From positions 124,001 to 188,000 of the forward strand of contig CAXXPV010000004.1 of assembly GCA_963675935.2 (NCBI GenBank): a stretch of 64,000 nucleotides of DNA, in the 5' to 3' direction. A program made the position numbers and the translations under genes. Position 1 is the first letter of the stretch. Every line of letters begins with the position of its first letter. The notes beneath the pieces were generated by a model that was given only the letters and a program-made list of their open reading frames with translations, had not been told where the DNA came from and ran no database searches. This DNA comes from G963675935 sp963675935. Its GTDB lineage: Bacteria; Planctomycetota; Planctomycetia; Pirellulales; Thermoguttaceae. Shown here in pieces: positions 18,101-25,939 of the stretch.

Positions 18101-18484
18101 AGTCCCGGCCCACGCGACGCCGAGCGGCTCGCCGGCCGTCAAGCGGCCCTGCGCAACAAGGCCGAGAGCATCGACCTGCGGTTCCAGGCGAATCGCTTCC
18201 ACCACACCGATTTGGAGAAGATGATCGAGGCGATGTCGCAGGTCGAGCGCGACGTGAAGGCCGGCCGCTATCAAAACGCCTTGCGGCAGCGCCAGGTGTT
18301 GGCCGACGGGCTGGGCAACGTCAAACAGTATTTGGAGGGCGAGTTCGAGGTCCGCAAGGACGCGACGACGAATCTGCCGGCCGACATCCAGAAAAACATT
18401 CTCGGCGGCATGAACGATCCCTCGCCGGCCGGCTGGGAAGAATTGAACCGGCGGTATTTCGAGCGGCTGTCGGGGGAGAAGTGA
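15173..18484 (+). CDS. Large two-TM protein, DUF4175-like, function unknown
   Basis: 1103 residues. Two N-terminal membrane helices (about residues 22-42 and 54-75, VLLAFFLTWLLLTGAMLAVV) are followed by a cytosolic RRVESEFPELGSRLINLVQL segment, a third hydrophobic stretch near 163-180, then extracytoplasmic beta-rich domains and a long Lys/Glu-rich helical part (about 640-860). The C-terminal 200 residues are Gly/Lys-rich and then helical (QVERDVKAGRYQNALRQRQVL). This layout is common in planctomycetes. Residues 563-570 (NAKPQAVK) come from the AKPQAV repeat. It is followed by an exported protein after 13 bp. Confidence 0.75.
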   Translation: MSPTAENVLRRLDGARQKWWIVSLLTTTMLAACASLAAIMAMMTADALFLFTQPVLLAFFLTWLLLTGAMLAVVGRRVFVGQRSLEAAARRVESEFPELGSRLINLVQLAEDNQPAAAAFREAAIRQAAEQLGGTAFDRAPSRESRRRRLLHCMQTPRDLAEAMVVLALLLIVAGVCQSRMPNWGSAASRLLAPWKFTPSVGSVKIVSVSPGNAEVLVGESVEIAAEIENADGAPHEAALFLTAEGESETKLPMTADKAFLKFRLTVPSILKPCSYRLEIGDSQTQAYRIGVREKPTVESVEAVFHYPAYLGRADETIRPASLDIEAPQYSVAELRLRTSTPVARGHVQLGGERLLGRVEEDGRLLVVSLPLMKNGAYTVHLFNDVGHTDASPRQNRVSVIPDAAPTAELLKPARQSTASLGGELEVLARAGDDHGLGRLRLEMKIAKSESDEGEASEAVEVVKQWVDFAGNSTTAVRRHVLPLKPDVVKPGQTVLLRAVAGDRRSIDSGSIHLKPQETAGAWHAVKIIALEEEQVAALKQFDDLRAAIFAILEKQIRARTAGNNAKPQAVKLESNPSIADVRTRQIDIQKTTTDLSRSITPGDNKERRTIKRTLNGLAVGDMLEAVSQCDVLMKIAGPTAKLTAAQDRIIDTLRKLLDVVRRAEAEAMADMKKRPGGDLPDDARQKLEDIRAKLDKFLKQQKKIIEAGENLAKTPVEDFSKEQEELLKGMAAAEDEWAKFMKDLHSDLSKLPEQDFANSSMAKELVEIQTELKMAEDALLKKSVDIAVPLEQLGYEMAEELKTNLEKWLPDSPDREKWSQEESLTDKDKEAPMAELPGELEDLVGELMEEEEDLFDEMEDISSSAADSLDKGAGWDAVDGPISNMSAKGVTGNRLPNTSEIGGRAGEGRQGKSSGEFVGDEAVGKGGRKTPSRLTPDPVMKGQIKDHSKKSAGGATGGGKESGKGGEGLEGPVPRSPGPRDAERLAGRQAALRNKAESIDLRFQANRFHHTDLEKMIEAMSQVERDVKAGRYQNALRQRQVLADGLGNVKQYLEGEFEVRKDATTNLPADIQKNILGGMNDPSPAGWEELNRRYFERLSGEK
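16855..16890. repeat. Short in-frame AKPQAV repeat in the two-TM gene
   Basis: GCGAAACCGCAAGCGGTAAA encodes AKPQAV, the same peptide as the polA insertions, here without the purine-rich tail. Confidence 0.55.
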
Positions 18485-18497
18485 TGAGGGATGAGAG

Positions 18498-19829
18498 ATG
18501 AAGGGTGAGAAACGATCGAAATATTTCTCGTTCCCACGCTCCGCGTGGGAACGCACCGTCGGGACGCTCCGCGTCCCCGCGTTTCGGCAAATCTCGACTG
18601 CATCGCAGTCCATCGACGCGGAGCGTCGTGACGGGTGCGATCCCACGCGGAGCGTGGGATCGAGGGTATTTTCAATCAATGTTTGTCTCTTCTTTCTTCT
18701 ATTGCTTGGCGGCTCTACTCTTGCCGCCGACGACGCCCGAAAGGTCGTCATTCCGTTCGATTTCGTCTCGAAGTTCGACGACGGGCGTTACGGGCAGATG
18801 GTCGGCGACATGGTTTGGAAAAAACTCTCTCGCGAAAGTAACTTCATTGTGCCGGAGACGATGCAGGACGTCCGCGACCAATGCGAAAGCCACAAGCTGC
18901 GGCCGTCGCCCGAGTTGAGCCTGGACCGGATGAAGAAGATCGTCGAAGATGAGTTTGGCGGGCACGTCGGCATCTGGGGCAGCGTCGAGCGCGTCGCGGG
19001 GGCCGAGGGCGAGAATTACGACATTGTGGTGAAGTGCGTCGATTTCTCGGCGAAACCGCGGCCCAAAGTCGTTTACGAGGCCAAGGCCCGGACCAACTCG
19101 GTGAGCGAAATTCCGCACGTCTACGTCAAGCAGATGCTCGACGCCTTGGCGGGCCGGAAGCCTGACGCTCCACCGGGGCTCGATCCGGTGGCCGAAGAGA
19201 ATTGGAAGAAGAACGCCAATCTTGTGAAGGGCGATTTCGAGCGAGGCGAGGGCCGTGTGCCAATCGGCTGGGAGCGAGTCGCAGGCCAGCAGCGCGAGCC
19301 GCTCGGCGGGCTAGTTCGCTGGACCACGGAGAAGGGAGGCAGCGTAAATAAAGTTGTCCTGTTCACGCTCGATCGGAACGTGGCGGAAAACGAGGGCGTG
19401 ATGTATTACAGCGACTTTTTTCCCGTGGAAGAGGGCGCGAAGTATCGCTTCCAATGCCGCTGGCGGAGCGATGCTCCCGCGGCGAAGGTTTTTATCAAGT
19501 GTTACGACGAAGACGAGACCGGGCGGCGGCGCGAGGTGTATCGCAGCCAGCAGAACCTGAAAGGCTCGAATGGCTCGTGGAACACGCAGACCGAGGATTT
19601 CACGCCGAAACACACGAAATACACGCCCCGCTGGGGTCGCGTGATGTTGTACGCCTATTTAAGCCCGGGGCAGATCGAGTGGGACGACGTGGTCATAAAG
19701 CAGATTGTTCCGGCCTCGCCCGGCGAGGCGGCGAAAACGCGGCGGCCGTCGAGCGAGTCGGGCGTGACCGTCAAGGAGATGGAAGAGAACGAGCGGCGCG
19801 AGCGGGAGTTGAAAAAAGAAAAGGAGTAA
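18498..19829 (+). CDS. Exported protein of unknown function with repeat-derived N-terminus
   Basis: 443 residues from the only in-frame ATG at 18498. Residues 12-55 (FPRSAWERTVGTLRVPAFRQ and on) are encoded by a dispersed palindromic repeat. They precede a hydrophobic signal-like segment, VFSINVCLFFLLLLGG followed by STLAADD, that would normally be the N-terminus. The mature part begins KVVIPFDFVSKFDDGRYGQM and ends in a beta-sandwich, carbohydrate-binding-like domain (about residues 235-395, VLFTLDRNVAENEGVMYYSDFFPV, RFQCRWRSDAPAAKVFIKCY) and a charged coil. Probably co-transcribed with the upstream gene, 13 bp away. The real start may be a rarer codon inside the repeat. Confidence 0.7.
   Translation: MKGEKRSKYFSFPRSAWERTVGTLRVPAFRQISTASQSIDAERRDGCDPTRSVGSRVFSINVCLFFLLLLGGSTLAADDARKVVIPFDFVSKFDDGRYGQMVGDMVWKKLSRESNFIVPETMQDVRDQCESHKLRPSPELSLDRMKKIVEDEFGGHVGIWGSVERVAGAEGENYDIVVKCVDFSAKPRPKVVYEAKARTNSVSEIPHVYVKQMLDALAGRKPDAPPGLDPVAEENWKKNANLVKGDFERGEGRVPIGWERVAGQQREPLGGLVRWTTEKGGSVNKVVLFTLDRNVAENEGVMYYSDFFPVEEGAKYRFQCRWRSDAPAAKVFIKCYDEDETGRRREVYRSQQNLKGSNGSWNTQTEDFTPKHTKYTPRWGRVMLYAYLSPGQIEWDDVVIKQIVPASPGEAAKTRRPSSESGVTVKEMEENERRERELKKEKE
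18524..18665. repeat. CACGCTCCGCGTGGGA palindromic repeat at the 5' end of a gene
   Basis: TTCCCACGCTCCGCGTGGGA at the left faces its inverted copy CCCACGCGGAGCGTGGGA at the right, with GACGCTCCGCGTC in the middle. It lies within the open frame of the gene at 18498. A full second copy is at 35463-35612 and a fragment at 57515-57533. Confidence 0.8.
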
Positions 19830-19830
19830 A

Positions 19831-20955
19831 ATGCATCATTCCGATTACTCACCCCGCGATTTCGCCGTCAGCCCGCTGATGTTCTACTACGAGGTCACGC
19901 TGGCCTGCGATCTCGTTTGCAAGCACTGCCGCGCGTCGGCCCAGGAAACGCCCAGCCCGGACGAACTATCGACCGACGCGGCGAAAGCGTTGCTCGATCA
20001 GGCGGCGAGTTTTCCACGCCGGCCGAACATCGTGTTCACCGGCGGCGATCCGTTGAAACGGGCCGATCTCTTGGAATTGATTCGCCATGCGGCGGCGACG
20101 GGGCTGCGGCCGGTGCTGACGCCCTCGGCCACGCCGTTGGCCATGCGCGAGGCGTTCGAGCGAGTGCGCGAGGCCGGCGTTCAGGCATTGGGCATCAGCC
20201 TCGACGGAGCCGACGCCGCGACGCACGACGCCTTCCGCGGCGTCGAGGGCAGTTTTGAGCGAACGATGCGGATGCTCGACGACGCCCGATCGCTCGGCTT
20301 GCCGGTGCAAATCAACACGACGATCACCCGGCGAAACGTCGGCCAGGTCGATGCCATCGCCGAACTGCTGGCCGCGAAGGGGATCGTCATGTGGTCGGCG
20401 TTTTTTCTGGTGCCGGTCGGACGTGGCGTCGAGGAGCAGCGAATTTCGCCCGACGAATATGAGACCGTTTTCGAGCGGCTTTGGCTCCATTCGCAACGGC
20501 AGCCCTACGCGATCAAAACAACCGAGGCGCCGCATTACCGGCGCTATGTGTTGCAACGGGGCGGCGATCCGCTGGCGGAACCGACAGGTGGAACGGCGAG
20601 ACAAGGCCATCGCGCGCCGCTGGGCGTTTATGACGGACGCGGCATCATGTTTGTCAGCCATACCGGCGAAATCTATCCGGCGGGCTTTCTGCCGATCCGC
20701 TGCGGACGATTCCCAGCAGATTCGGTCGTCGAGACGTATCAGCATCATCCGGTTTTTTTGGCGTTGCGCAATCCAGACGGATTCAAGGGCCGCTGCGGCG
20801 TCTGCGAGTTTCGGCACGTCTGCGGCGGCAGCCGGGCGAGAGCCTACGCATTGACGGGTGATTATCTGGAGAGCGATCCCGATTGCAATTACGCGCCGAA
20901 AACATCAAAGACACTTAACCACGAAATACACGAAATACACGAAAATAGGAAATAA
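19831..20955 (+). CDS. Radical SAM/SPASM-type protein
   Basis: 374 residues. The radical SAM site is CDLVCKHC (residues 26-33, CxxxCxxC) followed by NIVFTGGDPLKR. The auxiliary cluster motif is CGVCEFRHVCGGSRARAYAL ... DPDC. It resembles the TIGR04053/NirJ/AhbD group, which includes enzymes of heme d1 or alternative heme synthesis and peptide modification; I cannot assign the substrate. The last 15 residues (TSKTLNHEIHEIHENRK) are encoded by a CACGAAATA repeat and are not part of the fold. The gene follows its neighbour by 1 bp. Confidence 0.85.
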   Translation: MHHSDYSPRDFAVSPLMFYYEVTLACDLVCKHCRASAQETPSPDELSTDAAKALLDQAASFPRRPNIVFTGGDPLKRADLLELIRHAAATGLRPVLTPSATPLAMREAFERVREAGVQALGISLDGADAATHDAFRGVEGSFERTMRMLDDARSLGLPVQINTTITRRNVGQVDAIAELLAAKGIVMWSAFFLVPVGRGVEEQRISPDEYETVFERLWLHSQRQPYAIKTTEAPHYRRYVLQRGGDPLAEPTGGTARQGHRAPLGVYDGRGIMFVSHTGEIYPAGFLPIRCGRFPADSVVETYQHHPVFLALRNPDGFKGRCGVCEFRHVCGGSRARAYALTGDYLESDPDCNYAPKTSKTLNHEIHEIHENRK

Positions 20956-21160
20956 AACACACACATTAACCACGAAATACACGAAATACACGAAATAAAG
21001 AAAGGGGAAGTGTTTTCAAAACATCTTCGTATTGTCTACGAACAATATTTCTGTTTCCTGTTTTCTGTTTTCTGTTTGTCGTTTTTCGTTTTTCGTTTTT
21101 CTTTTTTTTCGTGTATTTCGTGTATTTCGTGTATTTCGTGGTTGATGTGTGTGTTTGTTG
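20913..21160. repeat. CACGAAATA tandem units in inverted arrangement
   Basis: Two clusters of TTAACCACGAAATACACGAA on the left (20917-20945 and 20965-20998) face four inverted units (CGTGTATTTCGTGTATTTCG) at 21108-21142. Between them is a TTTCTGTTTTCTG / CGTTTTTCGTTTTTC simple repeat. The left arm encodes the tail of the radical SAM protein. The whole could fold as one long hairpin between convergent genes and may serve as a terminator. Confidence 0.65.
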
Positions 21161-21174
21161 GTTAAAGATCGCCT

Positions 21175-22734
21175 TCATTTTCCGACGCAGAATCGCGAGA
21201 AGATGCGGTCCAGCACGTCGTCGGTGTAGACGGCGCCGGTGACGCGGCCGAGTTCATCAAGGGCGACGCGGATTTCGGCTGCGGCAAGTTCTTCTTGACC
21301 GTCAGCCGCAACAACGACGGCCCGGCGCAGAGACTCGCCGGCCAACCGAAGCGATTCGCGGCATCGCGAGGCGGTGCCTGCGACCACATTGTCCGACGCG
21401 CCGGCGGCCGCCAATACCTTTTGTTGCAATTCGTCGCGCAGCGTTTCAATTCCTTGGCCCGACATGCTGCTGGTTTCAACGGCATTGGCTGTGCAATCGG
21501 TTGCACGCCGCTGGTCGCATTTTGTCAACACGACAAAGGACCGTTCATCGGTTTCTTCCTGTAATGTGCGTCGTTCCCAATCGTCCATCGGGCGGGTTGA
21601 ATCGAGGCACAACACGCGAAGGTCCGCCGTGCGGTGCTGCGTTTCGGCGGCCGATCGTGCGGCGCGATCGACGGTGCTCTCGGTGTTCAGCGTAGCACAT
21701 GGCGAACCGATGCCCGCCGTGTCGATCAAACGGAGCTTCACGCCGTCCAGTTCGAGGTCGGCGGTCAGATAGTCTCGCGTCGTGCCGGGTTGATGGGAGA
21801 CAATCGCGGCGGAATGACCGACAATCGCGTTGAAGAGGCTGCTCTTGCCCGCGTTCGGACGGCCGATCAACACCGCGCGAACCGAGTCGGAGGATTCCGT
21901 GCGCGAAACCATTTGCCGCAACAGGGCCGCGACGCCGCTTTCCGTCTCGATGAGTTGCCGGCAAAGTTCCTCGCGGGTGATGAACGGCAAATCCTCGTCG
22001 GCGAAATCGAATCCGGCCTCGACGTGGGCCAGCAGATCGACCAGCGCGTCGCGCAACCGGTGCAGTGGGCGAGCCAGTCCGCCGGCCAATTGGTCCAAGG
22101 CGACGGCGAGCGCCGCGGAGTTGTCGGCGTCGATCACGCCCAGCACGGCCTCGGCCTGCGTCAGGTCGATTCGTCCGGCCAGAAACGCGCGTAGGGTGAA
22201 CTCGCCGCGATTGGCCACTCGGGCGCCGGCCACGCAGAGCGCATGCACGACGATTTGCAGCAAGGGCGGCGAGCCGAGGGTGTGGATTTCGATGCACGGT
22301 TGGCCGGTGTAGCCTCGGCGCGGCCAGCAATACACGTCGCAGGGCAGTGGAGAGAAAAGCTCGGGCAGTTTCAGCGACGCGGCGACGACGCGGGGAGCGG
22401 ATGGTTGTTCGCCCCGAAGGGGCGGCTGTTCTGCCAGCCCAGGGCAACGCCCCGGCGTATTGGGTTGCGAGGAATGCTGTTCGACCGGTCCAACGGACCA
22501 ACCATTCACCGTGGGTTCCGCGAACGGTTGGCCCGTTGGGCCGATAGAATCCGTTGTTGTCCCTGTTCCCAGGGCGTTGCCCTGGGCTGGGAGAACGGCA
22601 GGGCCTTCGGCCCAAAGTCGGCCGAGGGCGTCAAGGCATCGAAAGGCATCCGGTCCGCTCAAGCGGACGATCCCACGCGCCGCGCCGCCGGGCGGCGAGG
22701 CGACCGCGACGATGGTGTCGTCGAGCGGAACCAT
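21175..22734 (-). CDS. mnmE: tRNA modification GTPase MnmE with a repeat-encoded insert
   Basis: 519 residues against about 450-460 usual. MnmE with MnmG adds carboxymethylaminomethyl to wobble U34. The start MVPLDDTIVAVASPPGGAARGIVRLSG is canonical. The G domain has GRPNAGKSSLFNAI, the K-loop/switch region, DTAGI and NKCD-like TKCD. The C-terminus FCVGK is the conserved CxGK. Residues about 43-113 (from EGPAVLPAQGNALG to LRGEQPSAPR) are foreign, encoded by the palindromic repeat at 22395-22608 in the first N-terminal domain. The start lies 2 bp after yidC, a conserved gene order. Confidence 0.95.
   Translation of the reverse strand: MVPLDDTIVAVASPPGGAARGIVRLSGPDAFRCLDALGRLWAEGPAVLPAQGNALGTGTTTDSIGPTGQPFAEPTVNGWSVGPVEQHSSQPNTPGRCPGLAEQPPLRGEQPSAPRVVAASLKLPELFSPLPCDVYCWPRRGYTGQPCIEIHTLGSPPLLQIVVHALCVAGARVANRGEFTLRAFLAGRIDLTQAEAVLGVIDADNSAALAVALDQLAGGLARPLHRLRDALVDLLAHVEAGFDFADEDLPFITREELCRQLIETESGVAALLRQMVSRTESSDSVRAVLIGRPNAGKSSLFNAIVGHSAAIVSHQPGTTRDYLTADLELDGVKLRLIDTAGIGSPCATLNTESTVDRAARSAAETQHRTADLRVLCLDSTRPMDDWERRTLQEETDERSFVVLTKCDQRRATDCTANAVETSSMSGQGIETLRDELQQKVLAAAGASDNVVAGTASRCRESLRLAGESLRRAVVVAADGQEELAAAEIRVALDELGRVTGAVYTDDVLDRIFSRFCVGK
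22395..22608. repeat. In-frame palindromic repeat inside mnmE
   Basis: About 214 bp. CTGTTCTGCCAGCCCAGGGC at the left faces GCCCTGGGCTGGGAGAACGG at the right, with a second inner pair (GACCGGTCCAACGGACC and CGGTTGGCCCGTTGGGCC). It stays open in the mnmE frame and encodes about 70 extra residues. Confidence 0.75.
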
Positions 22735-22736
22735 CC

Positions 22737-25151
22737 TTACTTCTTCTTGCTTTTCGCGGCTTGTTCGCGGGCGGTTTGTTCGCGGGCCGCGGCCTTCACG
22801 TCGGCGCGGGTTTGCGGAGGCCCGCCGGCGGCTGCGGGCGCGGTCTTCGGCAAGAACCGCCGCTCGGCCAAGCCCCACAAGCTCGACGCGATGAAATAAA
22901 TGCACAACCCGCTGGCCACCTTGAAGAACATCAGGCCCATGAAAATCATCATGTACTGCATCATCTTCTGCTGCATCCGGGTTTGCTCGTCGACGGCCGG
23001 CGGCATGAACATCTTCTGCTGAACGATGAACAGCCCAATAGTCAACAGCGGCAGCAGATTGAAGTATGGTCCGAGCGCGAAAATGCCCACGCCGGCGTTG
23101 AACCAGTCGGGCATGTAGCCGCTCCAGTCGTAAAGCATGTCGGGCGCGGCGAGGTTCGAGCACCAGCGGATCGAACTGCCGAGCAGCGGTGCGTCGCGCA
23201 GCTCGATGGCGACCATCAGCGAGCGGTAGAGCCCCATGAACACCGGCATCTGAATGAAAATCGGCAGGCAGCCGCTCAGCGGATTGTAGTTGTGTTTGCG
23301 GAACAACTCCTGCTGGGCCTTGGTGCGGGCCTCGGCGTTGTTCTTATGTTTCTCTTGAAGCTTTTTGATCTCCGGCTGCAAAATTTGCATTTTTTGGGCG
23401 CCCGCGGCCTGCTTGAGGCTCAGCGGGAACATGCAGCCGCGCACCAAGATGGTCAACAGGATGATGGCCAGTCCATAATTGCCGCAGATCGCGAAAAAGA
23501 AATGCAAAATGTGCGTCAGCGGCACGGCGACCCACGCGAAGATCGGCCAGCCGAAATAGACCAACTCGCCCAGATGGTAAGGTTCCAGCACGGACGGTTT
23601 TTTCGGGCCGGCGAACAGCTTGAACTTGTGCGAAATCGTCTCGTCCGGCTTCAACTCTTTCACCGTGCTGACCAACCGGCACGATGTGTTCGTCAGATTG
23701 GGCCGTTTCGGATCGACCCGGCCGACGCGGATGGGCATGAGTTCCTCGAACCAAAGCGAGGCGTCGCCCTCGGCTCGCTGGGGCATCAGCACCGCCGAAA
23801 AATACTGGGCATCGACCCCGATGAACGTCATCAGCTTGTCGGGCGGCGTGTCGGCCCGAACCGTAAGGTCTTTGCCGTCGGTGATCGACGAGGGGCCGAT
23901 CATGCCAGGCGTGCCGCCGCCGAACGAAATGACGAAGTCGCGCAGGCCGGCCCCGCCCCAGTTTCGGCTCACCTTGCTGGCATACCACTTGCCTTCCAGG
24001 GGCAAACCGTTCGGCCCGTCGAGCCGGTAGGCCACTTTGTGCGATTCCTTGCCGACGTTCCGTATCTCGATGTCGAACAGCAAGTCATACGCCGGATAGT
24101 TGGCGTCGAGCTGCGACTCGCCGGGCACGCGAACCAACCGATAGGTCTTCGTGATCTCTAACTGCTTCTCGGGCAGCGTACAGCGGAACCGCGCAACGTC
24201 CTTCTCACCGGTCGGAACGATTTTCCAATTGACCGTCCGGAGCTTCATGCCCGCGAGTTCGAGACGGTTCAACGCCAGATAGCGGGCGTCCTTCGTGCGG
24301 GCAGCCTCTTCCTTCGTTTCGTCTTTTTTGTCCTTGTCCTCGGCGTCCCATTGCTCTTTTCGCAGCTTTTCCACGTCGGCGATTTTGGCGTCGTCGAACT
24401 GCTGCAAGGCCAACAACATGGAAAGGGGGTCTTCGCCCTCGGGCTTGATGACTTCCAACGGACGCCGGCGCAGCGTGGCCTGAAGCGTCAGCGGCTTGCC
24501 GTCGCGCTCAATGACAAGATCGACCTTCTGTTTGGGCTTGGTCTTTTTCAAGGACGCTTCGAGCGATTCCTCGTCCGACACGGGAATATCGCCGACCGAC
24601 TTCAGCACGTCGCCCGGCCGCAAGTCGGCTTCCGCGGCGGGAGTGCCGGGACCGACGACCTGTACGGGACAACCCTTGCCGCCGGGGCACGACGCCATGA
24701 CGATGTGGCCCAAGTAGCCGTTGCGATGGTCGATGTCGCAATAAAGCGGACTGTTCAACTCGATGCGAGCCAAGGCCGCGCCCTTACTAGTCAGTGTGAC
24801 CAACATGCGGTACGGCTTGTCGGGATCGGCCGAGCCGAGCGTGACCCACTGTTCGGGCAATTCCGGTTCCGGCGCTGCCTTGATCGCCGGCGGAGTTTGG
24901 GCGGGCTTATCGGACTTCGGCGTTTTTTCGGGCGTGGGCTTTTCGGCGGCCGGTTTCACGCCGTCTTTCTTGCCGTCCTTCGCTCCGTCTATTTTCGCGG
25001 CGTCTTTTTTCGCGTCCTTCGCGTCTGCCTTTTGCGCGGCGACTTCCTTTTCCTTGCCCGGCTTGGGAGGATGCAACTTCTGCATCAGCCAAGAGGAGCT
25101 TAGCAGGATTCCGAACGACAGGACGAGAAACAGTACGAAACGGCGTTCCAT
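22737..25151 (-). CDS. yidC: Membrane protein insertase YidC with a PDZ domain
   Basis: 804 residues against about 550-600 for most YidC. The order is N-terminal TM (VLFLVLSFGILLSSSWLM), a Lys/Ala/Asp/Pro-rich linker (about 30-95), the periplasmic P1 domain interrupted by a PDZ-like domain (about 150-240: VQVVGPGTPAAEADLRPGDV, LKSVGDIPVSDEESLEASLK), the rest of P1, then the insertase core (about 555-770) with GCLPIFIQMPVFMGLYRSL and three later TM segments, and a basic tail. It inserts membrane proteins with or without SecYEG. mnmE follows after 2 bp. Confidence 0.95.
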   Translation of the reverse strand: MERRFVLFLVLSFGILLSSSWLMQKLHPPKPGKEKEVAAQKADAKDAKKDAAKIDGAKDGKKDGVKPAAEKPTPEKTPKSDKPAQTPPAIKAAPEPELPEQWVTLGSADPDKPYRMLVTLTSKGAALARIELNSPLYCDIDHRNGYLGHIVMASCPGGKGCPVQVVGPGTPAAEADLRPGDVLKSVGDIPVSDEESLEASLKKTKPKQKVDLVIERDGKPLTLQATLRRRPLEVIKPEGEDPLSMLLALQQFDDAKIADVEKLRKEQWDAEDKDKKDETKEEAARTKDARYLALNRLELAGMKLRTVNWKIVPTGEKDVARFRCTLPEKQLEITKTYRLVRVPGESQLDANYPAYDLLFDIEIRNVGKESHKVAYRLDGPNGLPLEGKWYASKVSRNWGGAGLRDFVISFGGGTPGMIGPSSITDGKDLTVRADTPPDKLMTFIGVDAQYFSAVLMPQRAEGDASLWFEELMPIRVGRVDPKRPNLTNTSCRLVSTVKELKPDETISHKFKLFAGPKKPSVLEPYHLGELVYFGWPIFAWVAVPLTHILHFFFAICGNYGLAIILLTILVRGCMFPLSLKQAAGAQKMQILQPEIKKLQEKHKNNAEARTKAQQELFRKHNYNPLSGCLPIFIQMPVFMGLYRSLMVAIELRDAPLLGSSIRWCSNLAAPDMLYDWSGYMPDWFNAGVGIFALGPYFNLLPLLTIGLFIVQQKMFMPPAVDEQTRMQQKMMQYMMIFMGLMFFKVASGLCIYFIASSLWGLAERRFLPKTAPAAAGGPPQTRADVKAAAREQTAREQAAKSKKK

Positions 25152-25189
25152 TCGCGTATCCCTAAAAAATATGCGCCGTTTTGCCGGGC

Positions 25190-25939
25190 CTAACGCCCAT
25201 CGCGAAGTCGGTCGCCGAGGAAATTGTCAAGATCGGGAATGTCATAGATTTTCGAGATGGTCTTCTCGAACGGATACTCGACGCGGCGGAACCGCACCAC
25301 ATCGTCTTCCAGCACGACGTAGCAAGCCAGTGGGATTCCGTCGCGGGGTTGCCCGACCGAACCGACGTTGATCATCGCCTTTTCGCGGTCGAGGCGAAAC
25401 TCGTTGTTGAGTTCCTCCGGGCTGAAGAAGTTGAAGCTTTCGGTGAACACTCCCGGTACGTGGGTATGCCCCTGGAAAGCGAATTGCGGAATCAAGGCGA
25501 AGATTTTTTCCAGTTTTCGCTTGTTGTAGATGTCTTCGGGAAAGACGTATTCGTTCAGGGGGTTGCGGGCGGAACCGTGGACGAACAGCATATTTGCTTC
25601 GGTGCGGCTGCGCGGCAATTCGCCCAGAAAGTCCCAACGGCGCTGACGCATGGCGGGAGTGCCGGGGCCGTTTTCAAGTTGGTTCCGCGTCCAGAAGATG
25701 GCCCTTTCGGCGCCGGAGTTAAAACCTTCGGGATCGAACAACGCGCCCTGGTCGTGGTTGCCCAGGAGGCATACCTGGCACTTGCTCACTTCATCGATCA
25801 CTTCGCGAGGGTTGGGGCCATAGCCGACCAGATCGCCGAGACAATAAATCTCGGAGACGCCCTGGTCTCGAATGTCGGCCAACACCGCTTCGAGGGCCTC
25901 GATGTTGCTGTGAATATCGCTGATGAGGGCTCGTTTCAC
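25190..25939 (-). CDS. Calcineurin-like metallophosphoesterase
   Basis: 249 residues. Metal-binding motifs appear in order: SDIHSN (DxH), GDLVGYGP, GNHD, and GHTHVPG. The protein is of the single-domain YfcE/MJ0936 type with a two-metal centre; substrates of this group are cyclic or small phosphodiesters or are unknown. It lies 38 bp upstream of yidC on the same strand. Confidence 0.88.
   Translation of the reverse strand: MKRALISDIHSNIEALEAVLADIRDQGVSEIYCLGDLVGYGPNPREVIDEVSKCQVCLLGNHDQGALFDPEGFNSGAERAIFWTRNQLENGPGTPAMRQRRWDFLGELPRSRTEANMLFVHGSARNPLNEYVFPEDIYNKRKLEKIFALIPQFAFQGHTHVPGVFTESFNFFSPEELNNEFRLDREKAMINVGSVGQPRDGIPLACYVVLEDDVVRFRRVEYPFEKTISKIYDIPDLDNFLGDRLRDGR

Noticed and set aside
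18645..18751. HAERGN/SAWERT-rich short open frames in both strands
   Set aside because: They are translations of the dispersed palindromic repeat; only the frame continuing into the exported protein was kept.
20913..21160. Possible CRISPR array in the CACGAAATA region
   Set aside because: Units are 9-10 bp, contiguous and partly inverted, with no spacers and no cas genes nearby.
22554..24161. 535-codon plus-strand frame opposite yidC
   Set aside because: Antisense shadow; yidC has all family motifs.
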